DNA of 64,000 nt from Mya arenaria (GCF_026914265.1 NC_069130.1:5741682-5805681); one strand, 5' to 3'; shown: positions 11,412 to 24,220, counted from the first letter of the stretch. Notes: generated by a model from the letters alone, not told the origin. Made by a program: numbers and translations.

Positions 11412-14400
11412 TCAATTTACAACGTTTGGTGTCGATCTATACGACACAACGTTTGGTGTCTAACTATACGACACAACGTTTGGTGTCGAACTATACGACA
11501 CAACATTTGGTGTCTAACTATAAGACACAACGTTTGGTGTCTAAGTATACGTTACAACGTTTGGTGTCTAACTATAAGACACAGCGTTTGGTGTCTAACT
11601 ATACGTTACAACGTTTGGTGTCTAACTATAAGACACAACGTTTGGTGTCTAACTATACGACACAACGTTTGGTGTCTAACTATACGTTACAACGTTTGGT
11701 GTCTAACTATAAGTTACAACGTTTGGTGTCTAACTATACGACACAAAATTTGGTGTCTAAGCATACGACACAACATTTGGTGGCTAACTTTACGACACAA
11801 CGTTTACAACGTTTGGTGTCTAACTATACGACACAACGTTTGGTGGCAAAGTATACGACATAACGTCTACAACGTTTGGTGTCTAACTATACAACATAAC
11901 GTTTGGTGTCTAACTATACGACACAACGTTTGGTGTCTAACTATACGACATAACGTTTGGTGTCTAACTATACGACACAACGTTTGGTGTCTAACTATAC
12001 GACATAACGTTTGGTGTCTAACTATACGATACAGCATTTGGTGGCTAACTATACGACACAACGTTTGATGTCTTACTATACGACACAACGTTTGGTGTCT
12101 TACTATGCGACACAACGTTTGGTGTCTTACTGTACGACACAACTTTTGGTGTCTTACCATACGACACAACGTTTGGTGTCTAACTATACGACACAACGTT
12201 TGGTGTCTAACTATACGACATAACGTTTGGTGTCTAACTATACGATACAGCATTTGGTGGCTAACTATACGACACAACGTTTGATGTCTTACTATGCGAC
12301 ACAACGTTTGGTGTCTTACTGTACGACACAACTTTTGGTGTCTTACCATACGACACAACGTTTGGTGTCTTACCATACGACACAATGTTTGGTGTCTAAC
12401 TATACGACACAGCGTTTGGTGTCTAACTATACGATATAACGTTTGGTGTCTAACTATACGATACAACGTTTGCTGTCTAACTATACGACACAACGTTTGG
12501 TGGTTAACTATACGACACAGCGTTTGGTGTCTAAGAATTCGACACAACGTTTGGTGTCTAACTTTATGTTACAACGTTTGATGTCTAACTATACGACACA
12601 ACGTTTGGTGTCTAACTATACGACACAACGTTTGGTGTCTAACTATACGACACAACGTTTGGTGTCTAACTATACGACACAACGTTTGGTGTCTAACTTT
12701 ACGTTACAACGTTTGATGTCTAACTATACGATACAACGCTTGGTGTCTAACTACACGAAACAACGTTTGATGTCTAACCATACGACACAACGTTCGGTGT
12801 CTAACTATACGACACAATGTTTGGTAGGAAACCATACGACACAATGCTTGGTGTCTAACTATACGTTACAACGTTTGGTGGCTAACTATGCGACACAATG
12901 TTTGATGTCTAACTATACGACAAAACGTTTGGTGTCTTACTATAAGACAAAACGTTTGGTGTCTAACTATACGACACAACGTTTGGTGTCTAACTATACG
13001 ACACAACGTTTGGTGTCGAACTATACGACACAACATTTGGTGGCTAACTATACGACGCAACGTTTGATGTCTTACTATACGACACAACGTTTGGTGTCTT
13101 ACTATACGACACAACTTTTGGTGTCTTACCATACGACACAACGTTTGGTGTCTAACTATACGACACAACGTTTGGTGTCTAACTATACGACACAACGTTT
13201 GGTGTTTAAATATACGACACAACGTTTGGTGTGTAACTACACGTTACAACCTTTGGCGTCTTACTATACGGTACAACGTTTGGTGTCTAACTATACGACA
13301 CAACGTTTGTTGGTTAACTATACGACAGAATGTTTGGTGTCCGACTATACGACACAACATTTGGTGGCTAACTAAACGGTAAAACGTTTGGTGTCTAACT
13401 ATACGACACAACGTTTGGTGTCTAACTATACGGTGCAACGTTTGGTGTCTAACTATACGACACAACGTTTGGAGGCAAACCATACGACACAACGTTTGGT
13501 GTCTAACTATACGACACAACGTTTGGTGTCTAACTATACGACACAACGTTTGGTGTTTAAATATACGACACAGCGTTTGGTGTGTAACTACACGTTACAA
13601 CCTTTGGCGTCTTACTATACGTTACAACGTTTGGTGTCTAACTATACGACACAACGTTTGTTGGTTAACTATACGACACAATGTTTGGTGTCTAACTATA
13701 CGACACAACTTTTGGTGGCTAACTAAACGGAAAAACGTTTGGTGTCTAACTATACGACACAACGTTTGGTGTCTAACTATACAGTGCAACGTTTGGTGTC
13801 TAACTATACGACACAACGTTTGGTGTCAAACCATACGACACAACGTTTGGTGTCTAAAAATACACCACAAAGTTTGGTGTCTAAAAATACGACACAACGT
13901 GTGGTGTCTAACTAAACGACACAACGTTTGGTGGTTAACTATACGACACAATGTTTGGTGTCTAACTAAACGAAACAACGTTTGGTGGTTAACTATACGA
14001 CACAACGTTTGGTGTCTAACTTTACGACACAACGTTTGGTGTCTAACTATACGACACAAAGTTTGGTGTCTAACTATACGACACAAAGTTTGGTGTCGAA
14101 CTATACGACACAACATTTGGTGTCTAACTATACGGCACAACGTTTGGTGTCTAACTATAAGACACAACGTTTGGTGTCTAAGTATACGTTACAACGTTTG
14201 GTGTCTAACTATAAGACACAGCGTTTGATGTCTAACTATACGTTACAACGTTTGGTGTCTAACTATAAGACACAACGTTTGGTGTCTAACTATACGACAC
14301 GATGTTTGGTGTCTAACTATACGGTACAACGTAACGTTTGGTGTCTAACTATACCTTACAACGTTTGGTGTCTAACTATACGTTTAAACGTTTGGTGTCT

Positions 14401-15470
14401 TACTATACGTTACAACGTTTGTTGTCTTACTAAACGACACAACGTTTGGTGTCTAACTATACAACACAACGTTTGGTGTCTAACTATACGTTACTACGTT
14501 TGGTTTCTAACTAAACGACACAACGTTTTGTGTCTAACTATACAACACAACGTTTGGTGTCTAACTATAAGTTACAACATTTGGTGTCTAACTAAACGAC
14601 ACAACGTTTGGTGTCTAACTATACGACACAACGTTTGGTGTCTAACTATACCACTCACCGTTTGGTGTCTAACTATACGACACAACGTTTGATGTTTAAC
14701 TATACTACACAACGTTTGGTGTCGAACTATACGACACAATGTTTGGTAGGAAACCATACGACACAATGTTTGGTGGCAAACTATACGTTATAACGTTTGG
14801 TGTCTAACTATACGTTATAACGTTTGGTGTCTAACTATACGTTACAACGTTTGGTGTCTAACTATACGTTATAACGTTTGGTGTCTAACTATAGGTTACA
14901 ACGTTTGGTGTCTAACTATACGTTACAACGTTTGGTGTCTAACTATACGTTATAACGTTTGGTGTCTAACTATACGTTATAACGTTTGGTGTCTAACTAT
15001 ACGTTACAACGTTTGGTGTCTAACTATACGTTATAACGTTTTGTGTCTAACTATACGTTACAACGTTTGGTGTCTAACTATACGTTATAACGTTTGGTGT
15101 CTAACTATACGTTATAACGTTTGGTGTCTAACTATACGTTACAACGTTTGTTGTCTAACTATACGTTATAACGTTTGGTGTCTAACTATAGGTTACAACG
15201 TTTGGTGTCTAACTATACGTTATAACGTTTGGTGTCTAACTATAGGTTACAACGTTTGGTGTCTAACTATACGTTACAACGTTTGGTGTCTAACTATACG
15301 TTACAACGTTTGGTATCTAACTATACGTTATAACGTTTGGTGTCTAACTATACGTTACAATGTTTGGTGTCTTACTATACGTTACAATGTTTGGTGTCTT
15401 ACTATACGTTACAATGTTTGGTGTCTTACTATACGTTACAACGTTTGGTGTCTTAATTTATGACAGAACG
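11412..15470. repeat. 27-bp satellite array, about 150 copies
   Basis: The unit contains ACGTTTGGTGTCTAACTATA followed by CGACACA or CGTTATA. Because 27 is a multiple of three and the consensus lacks stops in several frames, long false ORFs run through it on both strands (RLVSNYTTQ, NVWCLTIRH and CRIVRHQTL repeats). There are segmental duplications at offsets of 216 bp (12,011 versus 12,227) and 351 bp (13,201 versus 13,552). Confidence 0.95.
14784..15335. repeat. Palindrome-bearing subfamily of the 27-bp array
   Basis: In this end of the array, eleven units contain ACGTTATAACGT, a perfect 12-bp palindrome. Neighbouring units carry the near-palindrome ACGTTACAACGT. Most units to the left instead have ACGACACAACGT, which is not palindromic. 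Confidence 0.85.
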
Positions 15471-16302
15471 TTTGAGGTGCAACTATAGAAACCTAGCTAT
15501 GTTCGGTGTGTCACACGGAATCAAAAAGTATGTACATGCTATTTGTATCTCGAAAACACGGCATTACATACTCGTTAGCAGCACATAACCCTATCAGATA
15601 TCACAAATGAACATAATGCAATACTTACTGTTTTTGAATAATTCAAGTTGAACTGTACCTGTATTTCACTACGTGTACTTCATTTATCAATTATTCAGGG
15701 ACTGTTTTAAATGCAGTAATAAAATACGCAATAACTTATCTAAAATTCACCCTGCACTGTCCAATAATGATAAATGGTATGACTTGTATTAATTGTACAG
15801 CAAGTTATAAAATTAATATAAAACCATTCAAATACGCATTTAATTGGACTGTGGACGTTTACTATTGTTGACAGCGATTGAATGTCATTTAATCATGCAT
15901 AACAGCCATAAAAGGAACACAATCGGTCATTTTCCAAAGAAATAGTCTATATTCAGACTTGCCGGAAAAGGTCGAGTAGTTACGATTGAAAACAACCCGT
16001 TATTAAAATTGAAGTCCGAGGGCTTATTAACTTTTGCAAATAAATCATTTCAAAAGAAATACATACAAATGAACGGAAAGTCAAACATTCGCTAAAGGAC
16101 AAACTCTTCGGGACAAAGTGTCCTCAAAGATAGAGAGTACGATCAAACAAATTGAAAAGTCCGCTTCTCCTGTGTTTTTGTATATTTTACTGACTTTACA
16201 AATATAATTAGGGCTGAATTACTCACTTATACGGGCTGGGGCACAAGACGACTAGAACAATAAAATAAACAATATTTGCTAAAGGTATTAGATGAACATC
16301 TC
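15471..16302. other. Unassigned intergenic DNA
   Basis: No supported exon or element is recognised between the satellite and the MITE-like copy. Confidence 0.45.
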
Positions 16303-16573
16303 AGGATCCAGCATTTGACGTTAGAGGGGGAGTAACTGAGGGGGCGTAACCTTTTGACATGCGCCCCTCAATCAGAACCGAATTATTTTAGTTTATAGTG
16401 TTGACAGGGGGCGGAGGGTACTTCCCCTAGAAATTTATAACAATTCTTAGTCCGAAATGGTGCATTTTTGGCGTATTTTTTAAAAAACATTTTTCTCAAT
16501 ATTGTAATAAAAAGTAAACCAGGACGGTTTTAGGCGGGTCGCCGGAACTCCCGCCCCCTGGATCCGCTAGTGC
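16303..16573 (+). mobile_element. MITE-like dispersed element, copy 2
   Basis: It starts at AGGATCCAGC and ends at CCTGGATCCGCTAGTG, so GGATCC-containing termini face each other. The interior is homologous to 2,832-3,118 in the same orientation. Confidence 0.6.
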
Positions 16574-16619
16574 ACATAATTGGACATTTTATCGAGTCTC
16601 TGGTGGTAATGTTATATTT

Positions 16620-16790
16620 GAATGACATGTGACCCCGTGTAATTGGAAAGAGTAGTACTCTCTGCCTACACATTAAACCTCATCAATTGATACCCCTGCG
16701 GCCACCAAGGCGACTCGGGATTGATTTCCCGCCCATGTGAGTTTGGTTTGTGTTCACCAAACCGGACAAATGTATTACAAAACAACAATA
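16620..16790 (+). mobile_element. Probable tRNA-derived SINE
   Basis: A degenerate B box (GGGATTGATTTCCCG) is followed by 'gtgagtttggtttgtg' and 'caccaaaccggac'. I recall such a body from bivalve repeats, but this is memory, not a search result. Confidence 0.45.
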
Positions 16791-18229
16791 TAAATTGTGC
16801 TAGTGAAAGAATTTTTTTTAAATAGAATGAGGGAAAACATTGATCTAGTCAAATGTTTTGAATACAAATAAAAGAAACAGCGACGCTCTCCTGCAATTAT
16901 CATAAGTTAATCTCAAAGATTAGCCATTAATTAAGCTTCGGCCATTAAGCAATGTCTATAAAGTCCACTTAAATGTCAGAATTCTGCGACTGACCATTTG
17001 TTTATCCGACACTAGTTTATCTAATGACCAATTTAGAGGACCGTCAGTATAATTACTCCACCTAATTTACAATTCAAATAAAACCAAATCAATGCCAATA
17101 TTGTCGAGGTCCGACAGCCAACTGATGCGAGCCAGTGCAATTCAATATTGTAAAAATATTTATTTGCTTGTGAAATAATTAAAATAACAGAAAGTTTAAG
17201 TTTTGTAAATATTTGAGAGCTGTGGTTCGATTACATTGATTTTACAATAGGGATAGCGGGGAAAAGTACACTTGTCATGATTTTGATTTGATTTCAAAGT
17301 GTCAGGCTTCGGTCCCTTTAAATGTAAGTGAACGTTTGTTTGGATTCTTTAATGTATCAAGGTTTCTAAACTATTAAAACTTTCTATTATAGCTGTATAA
17401 CATACATGTATACAATAAATTCAACTTATCAACAATGCAAACTTGGACTCTAAAATTTAAATAGTTTTCTTCATTCCGATTTTGTTAATGTCAAAGGCAT
17501 GCGTGCTTTCGACATTTTTTGTTTTGATTGTATAATTTCTCTATAAAAATTAATTGAATAAAAACAAGAAACTTTTCGATAAAAATGCAGGTACTTGTGA
17601 AGGAATTTAGTGACCAAGCATTAAGAGTTTAAGAGTTTATTTTTTTCTAAATGAAATAAGTTTCTAATATACATTGTATGTCGAACATGTTTTAAAAACA
17701 TATAATGTGCATTGGACTAAATAATAGCACCGTGTCGAAAACTACTATGCCGCGTTCCAAGGTAAAAACATTTTGTCTTTTTGTTGTGGATTTATCTATG
17801 TACTTTTTTCAGGATTTCTCGAATATCACCCCGATCCCCAACCCCGAACACAAACAATCCGGGCGTTCAAACATGTCATTCTTATTTATAAACGGCATGG
17901 CAATAACAATACAGTATTAGTCAGTTATATCCTTAATTGTAACTACAAAGGATGTTAATAAACATATCATAAACGTTACTAGGTCAAGGTCATTTTGATA
18001 ATAAAATCAAGACCCATTTGGATGTCATGGTAATAGTATATTTCCTAGCTCCTATATATCCGCCATGACCATTATGATGTTTCAACAATTAACGCTCTCA
18101 GTTCAAAGGTCAAGGTCACTGTTACTGTTTAAAACTTCGAGACACTGAGTTCATAAATGGTTACACTTTATATTTGTACACCAGTCGACATTTATTTCTG
18201 CTCTAGTGTGTGATTTGAATCTTTAACAG
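16791..18229. other. Unassigned DNA upstream of the 18.6-kb gene
   Basis: It probably includes an upstream non-coding exon or promoter for the plus-strand gene, since the first coding exon appears to start at a splice acceptor, but no site can be assigned. The short ORFs at 17,705-17,958 are not convincing. Two 'aaggtcaaggtcac'-type stretches near 17,980 and 18,105 look like dispersed repeat. Confidence 0.4.
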
Positions 18230-18420
18230 TCGAACCGCGTTGACTCTAGATCTCAGAGACCGGCGTCGAAAATATCTCGAGCATCGGAAAATTCGAGCCA
18301 ACTGAGAACGCTTACCTTCAGTATATAATAATCGGTCCTTTACATCCAGTTCGAGCCAACGTGGGATCGAGCTAAGCGAGTTCGAGACAACGGGGTTCGA
18401 AAGTACCGTGACATTTCATA
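18230..18420 (+). mobile_element. Dispersed repeat, inverted relative to 57,990-58,150
   Basis: 'ggtcctttacatccag' and 'ggaaaattcgagccaact' recur on the opposite strand near 58,050-58,110 in matching order. The many TTCGAG motifs give it a distinctive composition. Confidence 0.55.
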
Positions 18421-18580
18421 CTTTACTTAAACATTGCACCAGCATGCATTTATGTGTGCCCACAAGTAGAACCGAAAAGCGGTGTCCCTACTGAACTGGC
18501 AATGTGTCCTTTTAAGATGATGAGCCTGAAGAATCATCCTACTTCATGTATTTCAGAGTTTTACCCGCCTCCCGGGTACC

Positions 18581-18673
18581 ATGCCGTCGTGTGTGCCCGC
18601 CAACAACAACAACGTAGGGGACGTTGACGCCGTCAAGGGACCGCCACAGTCAGACTCCAAGATCAGTAAACTG
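18581..18673 (+). CDS. Disordered-protein gene, coding exon 1
   Basis: 31 codons, MPSCVPANNNN to DSKISKL, ending at CTG|GTAAAA in phase 0. The frame stays open upstream to TTTCAG at 18,551-18,556, so the exon may begin at 18,557 and be spliced to an unseen 5' exon. Confidence 0.65.
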
Positions 18674-21600
18674 GTAAAACGTGATTTAAAAATACATAGA
18701 CATATCCTTGTAAAGAATTTACGATTAAATTGATAAATGATAGTGCTTAGTGCGGGTTGCCATGTATTATTATTCTGGATCGGTATTCATAGAACATCTT
18801 ATGTCATCTTGACTTATGTCGATTTCCTTAAAAGCTCACAGTCAGACTTAAATAAAATTAATAAAAAGAGAGTTTGACATAGCCGTATTTAGAATACATA
18901 AAATAAATGAAAGTAAAGAATTTCAGATATTTTTAAGTAATTTTACCATATGACTAGTAAGATACCTAACGAAGGAAAACGATGTAAGTTAAGAACCGAC
19001 TTAAAATGTTTTAAGATTACCGGCCCTGGTAAGCTTTAACTATGACTAATGCATGTACATATGGTCTCGGAGCCAATTATATAGACGTACGGACGATGTG
19101 TAGCCACCTAGTGTTTGCTCCAGTATAGTTCCATCTTAATTATTGTTTTGATAACACCTATACATTCATGGTTTATTGTAAGGAGAATCGTCGCCATTCA
19201 TCATTATTCGATGTTTAGAGAACTTCACTGAAAACGTATTTATTCGTTATTCAAATTTCTTTGCCAAATGTATATATATTCATACCACACGTACACGTGC
19301 ATTACCATTTTTTTATACAAGAGTTCAAAATTCTTCTTTCAGATAACATGCCTGTTCTTTCGGAAAAAGACGGGCGTCGTCGACCTGGCGAAAGAGTCGT
19401 CTGCTGCCGCCAGAAAGAAGCAGCGAATGACCGTCGACCGCTCAGAACGCTCCCGGCGCGTGCTCAAGATGGAGAGCATGCGCACTGCACCCAAGCCACG
19501 TGACGATGATGACGCAGGTCGACCCTCGTCTGGACAGGGGCCGACCCAAATGTTCTTACCATCTGAAAATCCAACAGGTTAACAATGGACGCTTATTTGT
19601 GAAGTTTTGTTCTATACATAATATCAACTGTTTGGATCAATTTACAATGATTTTCATCAAAAAATACCTAGAAGACTTTATCAAATAAAAAAAAAGCTTC
19701 AGCCATGGTCAAACGTTCAATGAGTTAAGTTCAAAAGTTTGGGATTTCTTTGTCGTTTGGGTCTGTGTTTTCGTATAATATACTAATTAAGTATTTCATT
19801 TCTTTTTACTTTTAGCCTCGTTTCTGTCACATCTCAATCCGTCGGTACGCCGCGCGTGCTCTGACGTAATAAGAACGTCAAGTTCATCAAATGGCGGAAA
19901 ATCAACGTCCCGAGAAGCGTTCTCTGAAAATGGGCGTATACCGGTGACGAGGAACACAAACTACCGTGGGAATCATAGCTTTAATGATCGTGATAAACTG
20001 GGCAAACCTCCCAAACCACCAGAGCGTCACAGCAGTACCACCAGTAATGCTACGGGCGGACGTAGGCCAGTCGTCGTGCCCGGTCTGATGTCAGCGTCAG
20101 ACGATGACGTCGGTTACGATTCGGAGGATGAAATCACTGACATCCACGAGGAGATGCGCCGTATGAACATGAGCCAGCCAGATCTAAGATCATCAACATC
20201 GGACAAGAAACCCGCCAAACCCAGGCGGCGTCGACGCGAAGGTAAGAAACGTTCACCGGTTTAAGTTATAAACTATATCACCATTTTAACGCAATACAAG
20301 CTATGTTTTGCATCCTTCATTATCGTATGTTTTAATTGTTAAAAATCCTATTAGTTCATTATCTTTATATAGACATCAGGGACTCATATTTATTAAATTG
20401 GGTATATAATGATAATATCATAAACGTGTATTGACAGTGCATGTGTCAAACGGGTATCGTTGACATATTTTATGCTGGCAACATCCCCCCCCCCAACCCC
20501 AAAAATTGTTCATATTTAGTTATTGCATTTATTTTTATGAGCAAATGCGTAACAACAACTGGCAAAATTGAATAGAATTGTGTTCATCCGCGTCTGAAGA
20601 CAATCAATAGCGTTACTAAAGCTTTTAGGCAATACAGAGCATTTATTGTCGAAGTTTTAGATAACTGATAACAAATGAAGTTTTGTTGATATTTAATCAT
20701 TGGTACAAGCATTGTATTCACATTTCAAATATTTTTTCATTCGATGTCTGACCTTATCAAAAGTGATCGACTCCCTTTAATCTAAATTCTGTTATTCATT
20801 TTCATTTTTTACAGCATCAGAAAGCATTTCATCTGAAGGTATATATAGACGTACACATCACCCATCACCAAAGTTAAAGTTCATTCCCCAGATGCCCTGC
20901 TGTTATAATACGTCCATTCTAATTAGAATCTCTGTAAAGATAACGCTAAAGGGCAAATTACACTAATTCGGACGTGACTACTCAGTGTAACAGTGTAACA
21001 TGCGTTCTTCTTTTTTTATTAACACATGACAGTGAATCTAAGCATGGCCATTCCTTATTCAGATCATTGGATATTTTCCACCTTTAAAGATTTTGAAGCT
21101 GAGTGATTTGTAGTTTAAAAATTGTTGGTGAACATGCTGGATCTACTTTTTATTTTTAACATTTTTACCTCAGCGTTTGTATTCCTACGCGGGATAACGC
21201 ACCTTCGTCGGGTACAAGTTAGTTACGTTCAACCATTTTTAGCTCGACTAAACTAAGAATAAGGAGAGCTTTACTACTCACTCTAGAGTCGGCGTCGGCT
21301 TTGGCGTCGTCGTCACACCTTGGTTAAGGTGGTTGCATGTTAGCACCTTCAAGTCAATATCTCAGCAAAGGCATCGTGTATTGCATTCACACGTAGTTTA
21401 TGTATTCCCAACTATCCAACCTACTTAATTAATGAATTTAAATAACACTGATTTGAATAGAATGCAAATAATGGGCCGTTATTATACTTATAAGTTCTGG
21501 TTAAGGTTTTGCATGTAAGCACATATAGATTAATATAAGAAGTTCCGGTAAAGGTTTGCAATTATCCACATCAAGTTTATAATAATTTCTTTTAGCTCGA

Positions 21601-24220
21601 TTGTGACGAAATCTGATAGCGTAGAGGATCAGTCTCGAGTCTGCTTCCTGGGACAAACCAGAACTGGTGTCCCCTTTTAGAAGCCATGAGTGTTAAACCC
21701 TTGGTGGAGATCAAGCCCCACGACCTCTTGGGTGAGAGGGGGGCAACTATACCACTAGACAACTCTCACCCTATTAAATTGATAATGAGCTGATGCCATT
21801 TTACAATTTCAGGCTCCATTTCTCTCTCTGAAGAAGAAAGCGGAAGTGATGAAGAATCAGACGATAATCGCCCTCAGAATCCATCACCATCCGAAAAGCA
21901 TGGAATGAGTGATGCCGTCATCATTACAAATGACGTCACAACAACATCCGTTTTAAATGGACAAACAGCAAACTCAAAAACTCACAAGACTAAGTCAATG
22001 GAAGACGTTATTGATGACCTGTTTAAACAAACACAAAATAACATTGATACAATATACAAAACTGGACTTGACAATATGGATCTCGAAACATTCCGATCTG
22101 ACACTGTAACGCCAGATACGTGTATGCGCAGATTGGAAGAAGACCTAATGAAAGAAGATTACGATTCTGAAGATAGTGAAAATTTACGAGAGAAAAAGAA
22201 ATCAGCATTACCAACTCGACCACCTCCTCCGACACCTGCGAACTTAAAGAAGAACCATAGAATGGATACATTGCTAAACGAGGTATCACTTTGGGCATCT
22301 GACAGACAGAAATGGCTGCTGGAGGATGGGGGGAAAATCAAAGCTTTCGAACCAGGGACGAGAGAAAGTACAGTTGCTAGTTTTACAACAGATGGTCAGG
22401 CGATTGACCAGGTGACGAAGACAAATACAGAAACCAATGCTACTCAAAGGTGTTCTCATTGGGTAAATGAGCTGGATAAAGATGGCGATGAATCAGGGTC
22501 AGTGCAGACAGGAATCTTGACGGCACCAACACTATTCAGGTCAACGGCCAAATTTCCTACAACACCAAGGCATCCTGAACGACGAAGGGTAAGCTTCAAT
22601 GGAAGTGAGGCTAGATCGTCTTCCTTTAATGCCCCTAAGAAGTCAGACTCAACAAGAACGACTGTACCTCGCAAAAGAACGTATAGAGGAGTTCAAGTAC
22701 TGGACTATGGTAACGACGAAACAGAAGTCGTAAATGATCCGGTAGATGAAACTACTGGACTGGAAATTAAAGACTTGGAAAATGAGCCAAAATGTCCCGA
22801 ACCATGGACTTCCGACATGTACAAAAACCGTGAATCTCCAAGTGACGAAAAGGACAAGTCAAGTCTTAAAAACAGCTCAGAGCTGGATGATTCAAAGATT
22901 GTGAATGAAAGAACTAGTAGTCCAGATAGTTGGCTGAGAAGTGATGGGTCTTGTTCTAATATGGAAACTAATAAGATGAATGAAATCAATGATGGAGATG
23001 ATTGTTATGAACTGCCTTATGCTAGGAAATCACCATATGATCGAAGTATGGTTACACCGGAGGAGTATATTATGAACAAAAGACCAAACGTTGTTAAGGC
23101 CACGAATGTTGGAAAATCTCACCAAATTGAGCGTAAAGCCCCGAAGGTGCACTCGTTTAAAGAGTTAGAGAAACCATTTTTTATACCAAAGCAGCCATCA
23201 TTGCCTGTAAAGCCAATGTTGAGAAACACTCAACTGAAACCTATCAATTCTTTACGAACCGGAGAGCCAAAGAATATGGACACTTTTCCGGCACTTCCAG
23301 GAATGAAATCTTCCAGTCACTCTTTTAATAAGTCCAGAAATGTATCTAGTTTTGAAAGCAGTTTTGGACATTTAGCTAGTCAAGCAAATCGTCCATTCTC
23401 TGAAATACCATTGCGGCCAGATTTCAGTTCGGACAGAAACAGTAACATGCTAGCAAGCAGAGTGAACTTGCCAAAAGGCCCCGATGCTAGTCATCCCGTT
23501 ATACAATCTATGATGAGGCCGGTGTCAGAAACGGCCATGCCGCTCAACAAGCGTCTTGACAAGATAGGTATGGGTCCAATCATGGCCACAAAGGACAAAC
23601 AAGCATATGCTCAAAACATTGCAAACGCTATTGAAAAACAGCGACTTCAACCTAATGAAGATGCATTTAAAGCAGAGGTACTGGGAGATGACAATAGAGA
23701 GAACGATGACAAGATAACGGATGAAAAGAAAAACATGAACTCGACGAAGAGAAGACATAAAGTTTTCACTCAAGGCTTGTTAGATGGTGGTTATAATTAT
23801 AACAAACACAGCAGAAGAAGACATGCTGAACCAGTTCTGACTGAGTCCTGTAGTTTCAGCGAGAAACATAACTCCGGAGATCCACTGCAGCTAAACCAGT
23901 CGAGCTCGTTCCAAAATTCACAACCACCTATGGCAAGTGTAAACGATTTGTCTTTGAGTATTCGAGACAGTATAGAAAAACCTCCAAACGGCTTATCATT
24001 TGCACATAACACGATAAGTGAACCATCTAATGATAAAAACGGGAATGTCAAACTACAAAGAAACCATTCCATGCAGGTGCACAACATTGGTGGAAATATT
24101 CAACAGTACGTTGAAAATGGCGCAAACACCAAAACAGCCGACAAGTTCAGGAAACTGAGAACGAGGCGTGATATAGAGATGGACTGGTTGATGAAAGACG
24201 CTGCAGAAACAGAGCTCTGA
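18581..24220 (+). CDS. Unrecognised disordered protein, five exons, about 1,061 residues
   Basis: Joined exons 18,581-18,673, 19,343-19,577, 19,816-20,241, 20,815-20,838 and 21,813-24,220 give one continuous frame with junction phases 0, 1, 1, 1, all at GT-AG sites. I do not recognise the family. The product is low in hydrophobic residues and rich in Ser, Asp, Glu, Lys and Asn, with acidic clusters (DDDDAG; SEEESGSDEESDD), basic runs (KPRRRRRE) and a proline motif PTRPPPPTP near residue 395. No signal peptide or membrane segment is visible. It ends in a charged tail (KFRKLRTRRDIEMDWLMKD). A cytoplasmic or nuclear scaffold is possible but is only inference. The ATG at 18,581 was chosen because TGA at 18,527 is the nearest upstream in-frame stop; however, an acceptor-like TTTCAG at 18,551 suggests an upstream exon, so the true N-terminus may be longer. 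Confidence 0.8.
19343..19577 (+). CDS. Disordered-protein gene, exon 2
   Basis: Acceptor TTCTTCTTTCAG, donor ACAG|GTTAAC; phase 0 in, phase 1 out. It encodes a basic segment (FFRKKTGVV, AAARKKQRMTVDRSERSRR) and an acidic DDDD patch. Confidence 0.8.
19816..20241 (+). CDS. Disordered-protein gene, exon 3
   Basis: Acceptor TACTTTTAG, donor GAAG|GTAAGA; phase 1 at both ends. It encodes Ser/Pro-rich sequence with SASDDDVGYDSEDEITD and ends in KPRRRRRE. Confidence 0.85.
20815..20838 (+). CDS. Disordered-protein gene, 24-nt microexon (exon 4)
   Basis: TTTTTTACAG acceptor and GAAG|GTATAT donor enclose 24 nt in phase 1-1, adding eight residues (ASESISSE). Skipping it keeps the frame, so it could be alternatively spliced. 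Confidence 0.6.
21640..21780 (-). mobile_element. tRNA-derived SINE in intron 4
   Basis: On the minus strand the head reads GAGTTGTCTAGTGGTATAG (A-box-like), then a degenerate B box GGGGCTTGATCTCC, followed by a body with 'ggacaccagttctggtttg'. It lies just upstream of the exon 5 acceptor. Confidence 0.6.
21813..24220 (+). CDS. Disordered-protein gene, last exon (exon 5)
   Basis: Acceptor TTTACAATTTCAG. The 2,408-nt exon runs open from GSISLSEEESGSDEE to TGA at 24,218-24,220 and carries three quarters of the protein. Recognisable pieces are the acidic start, an SH3-ligand-like TRPPPPTP stretch, an EDVIDDLFKQTQNNIDTIY amphipathic segment, and a charged C-terminus. Confidence 0.9.

Noticed and set aside
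11286..15463. Long ORFs on both strands (up to 310 codons) with RLVSNYTTQ, NVWCLTIRH or CRIVRHQTL repeats
   Set aside because: They are the stop-free translation of a 27-bp satellite in several frames at once; no start context, splice sites or codon bias supports a protein.
6872..15470. CRISPR-like arrays
   Set aside because: Repeats are directly tandem with no unique spacers, and the sequence is eukaryotic.
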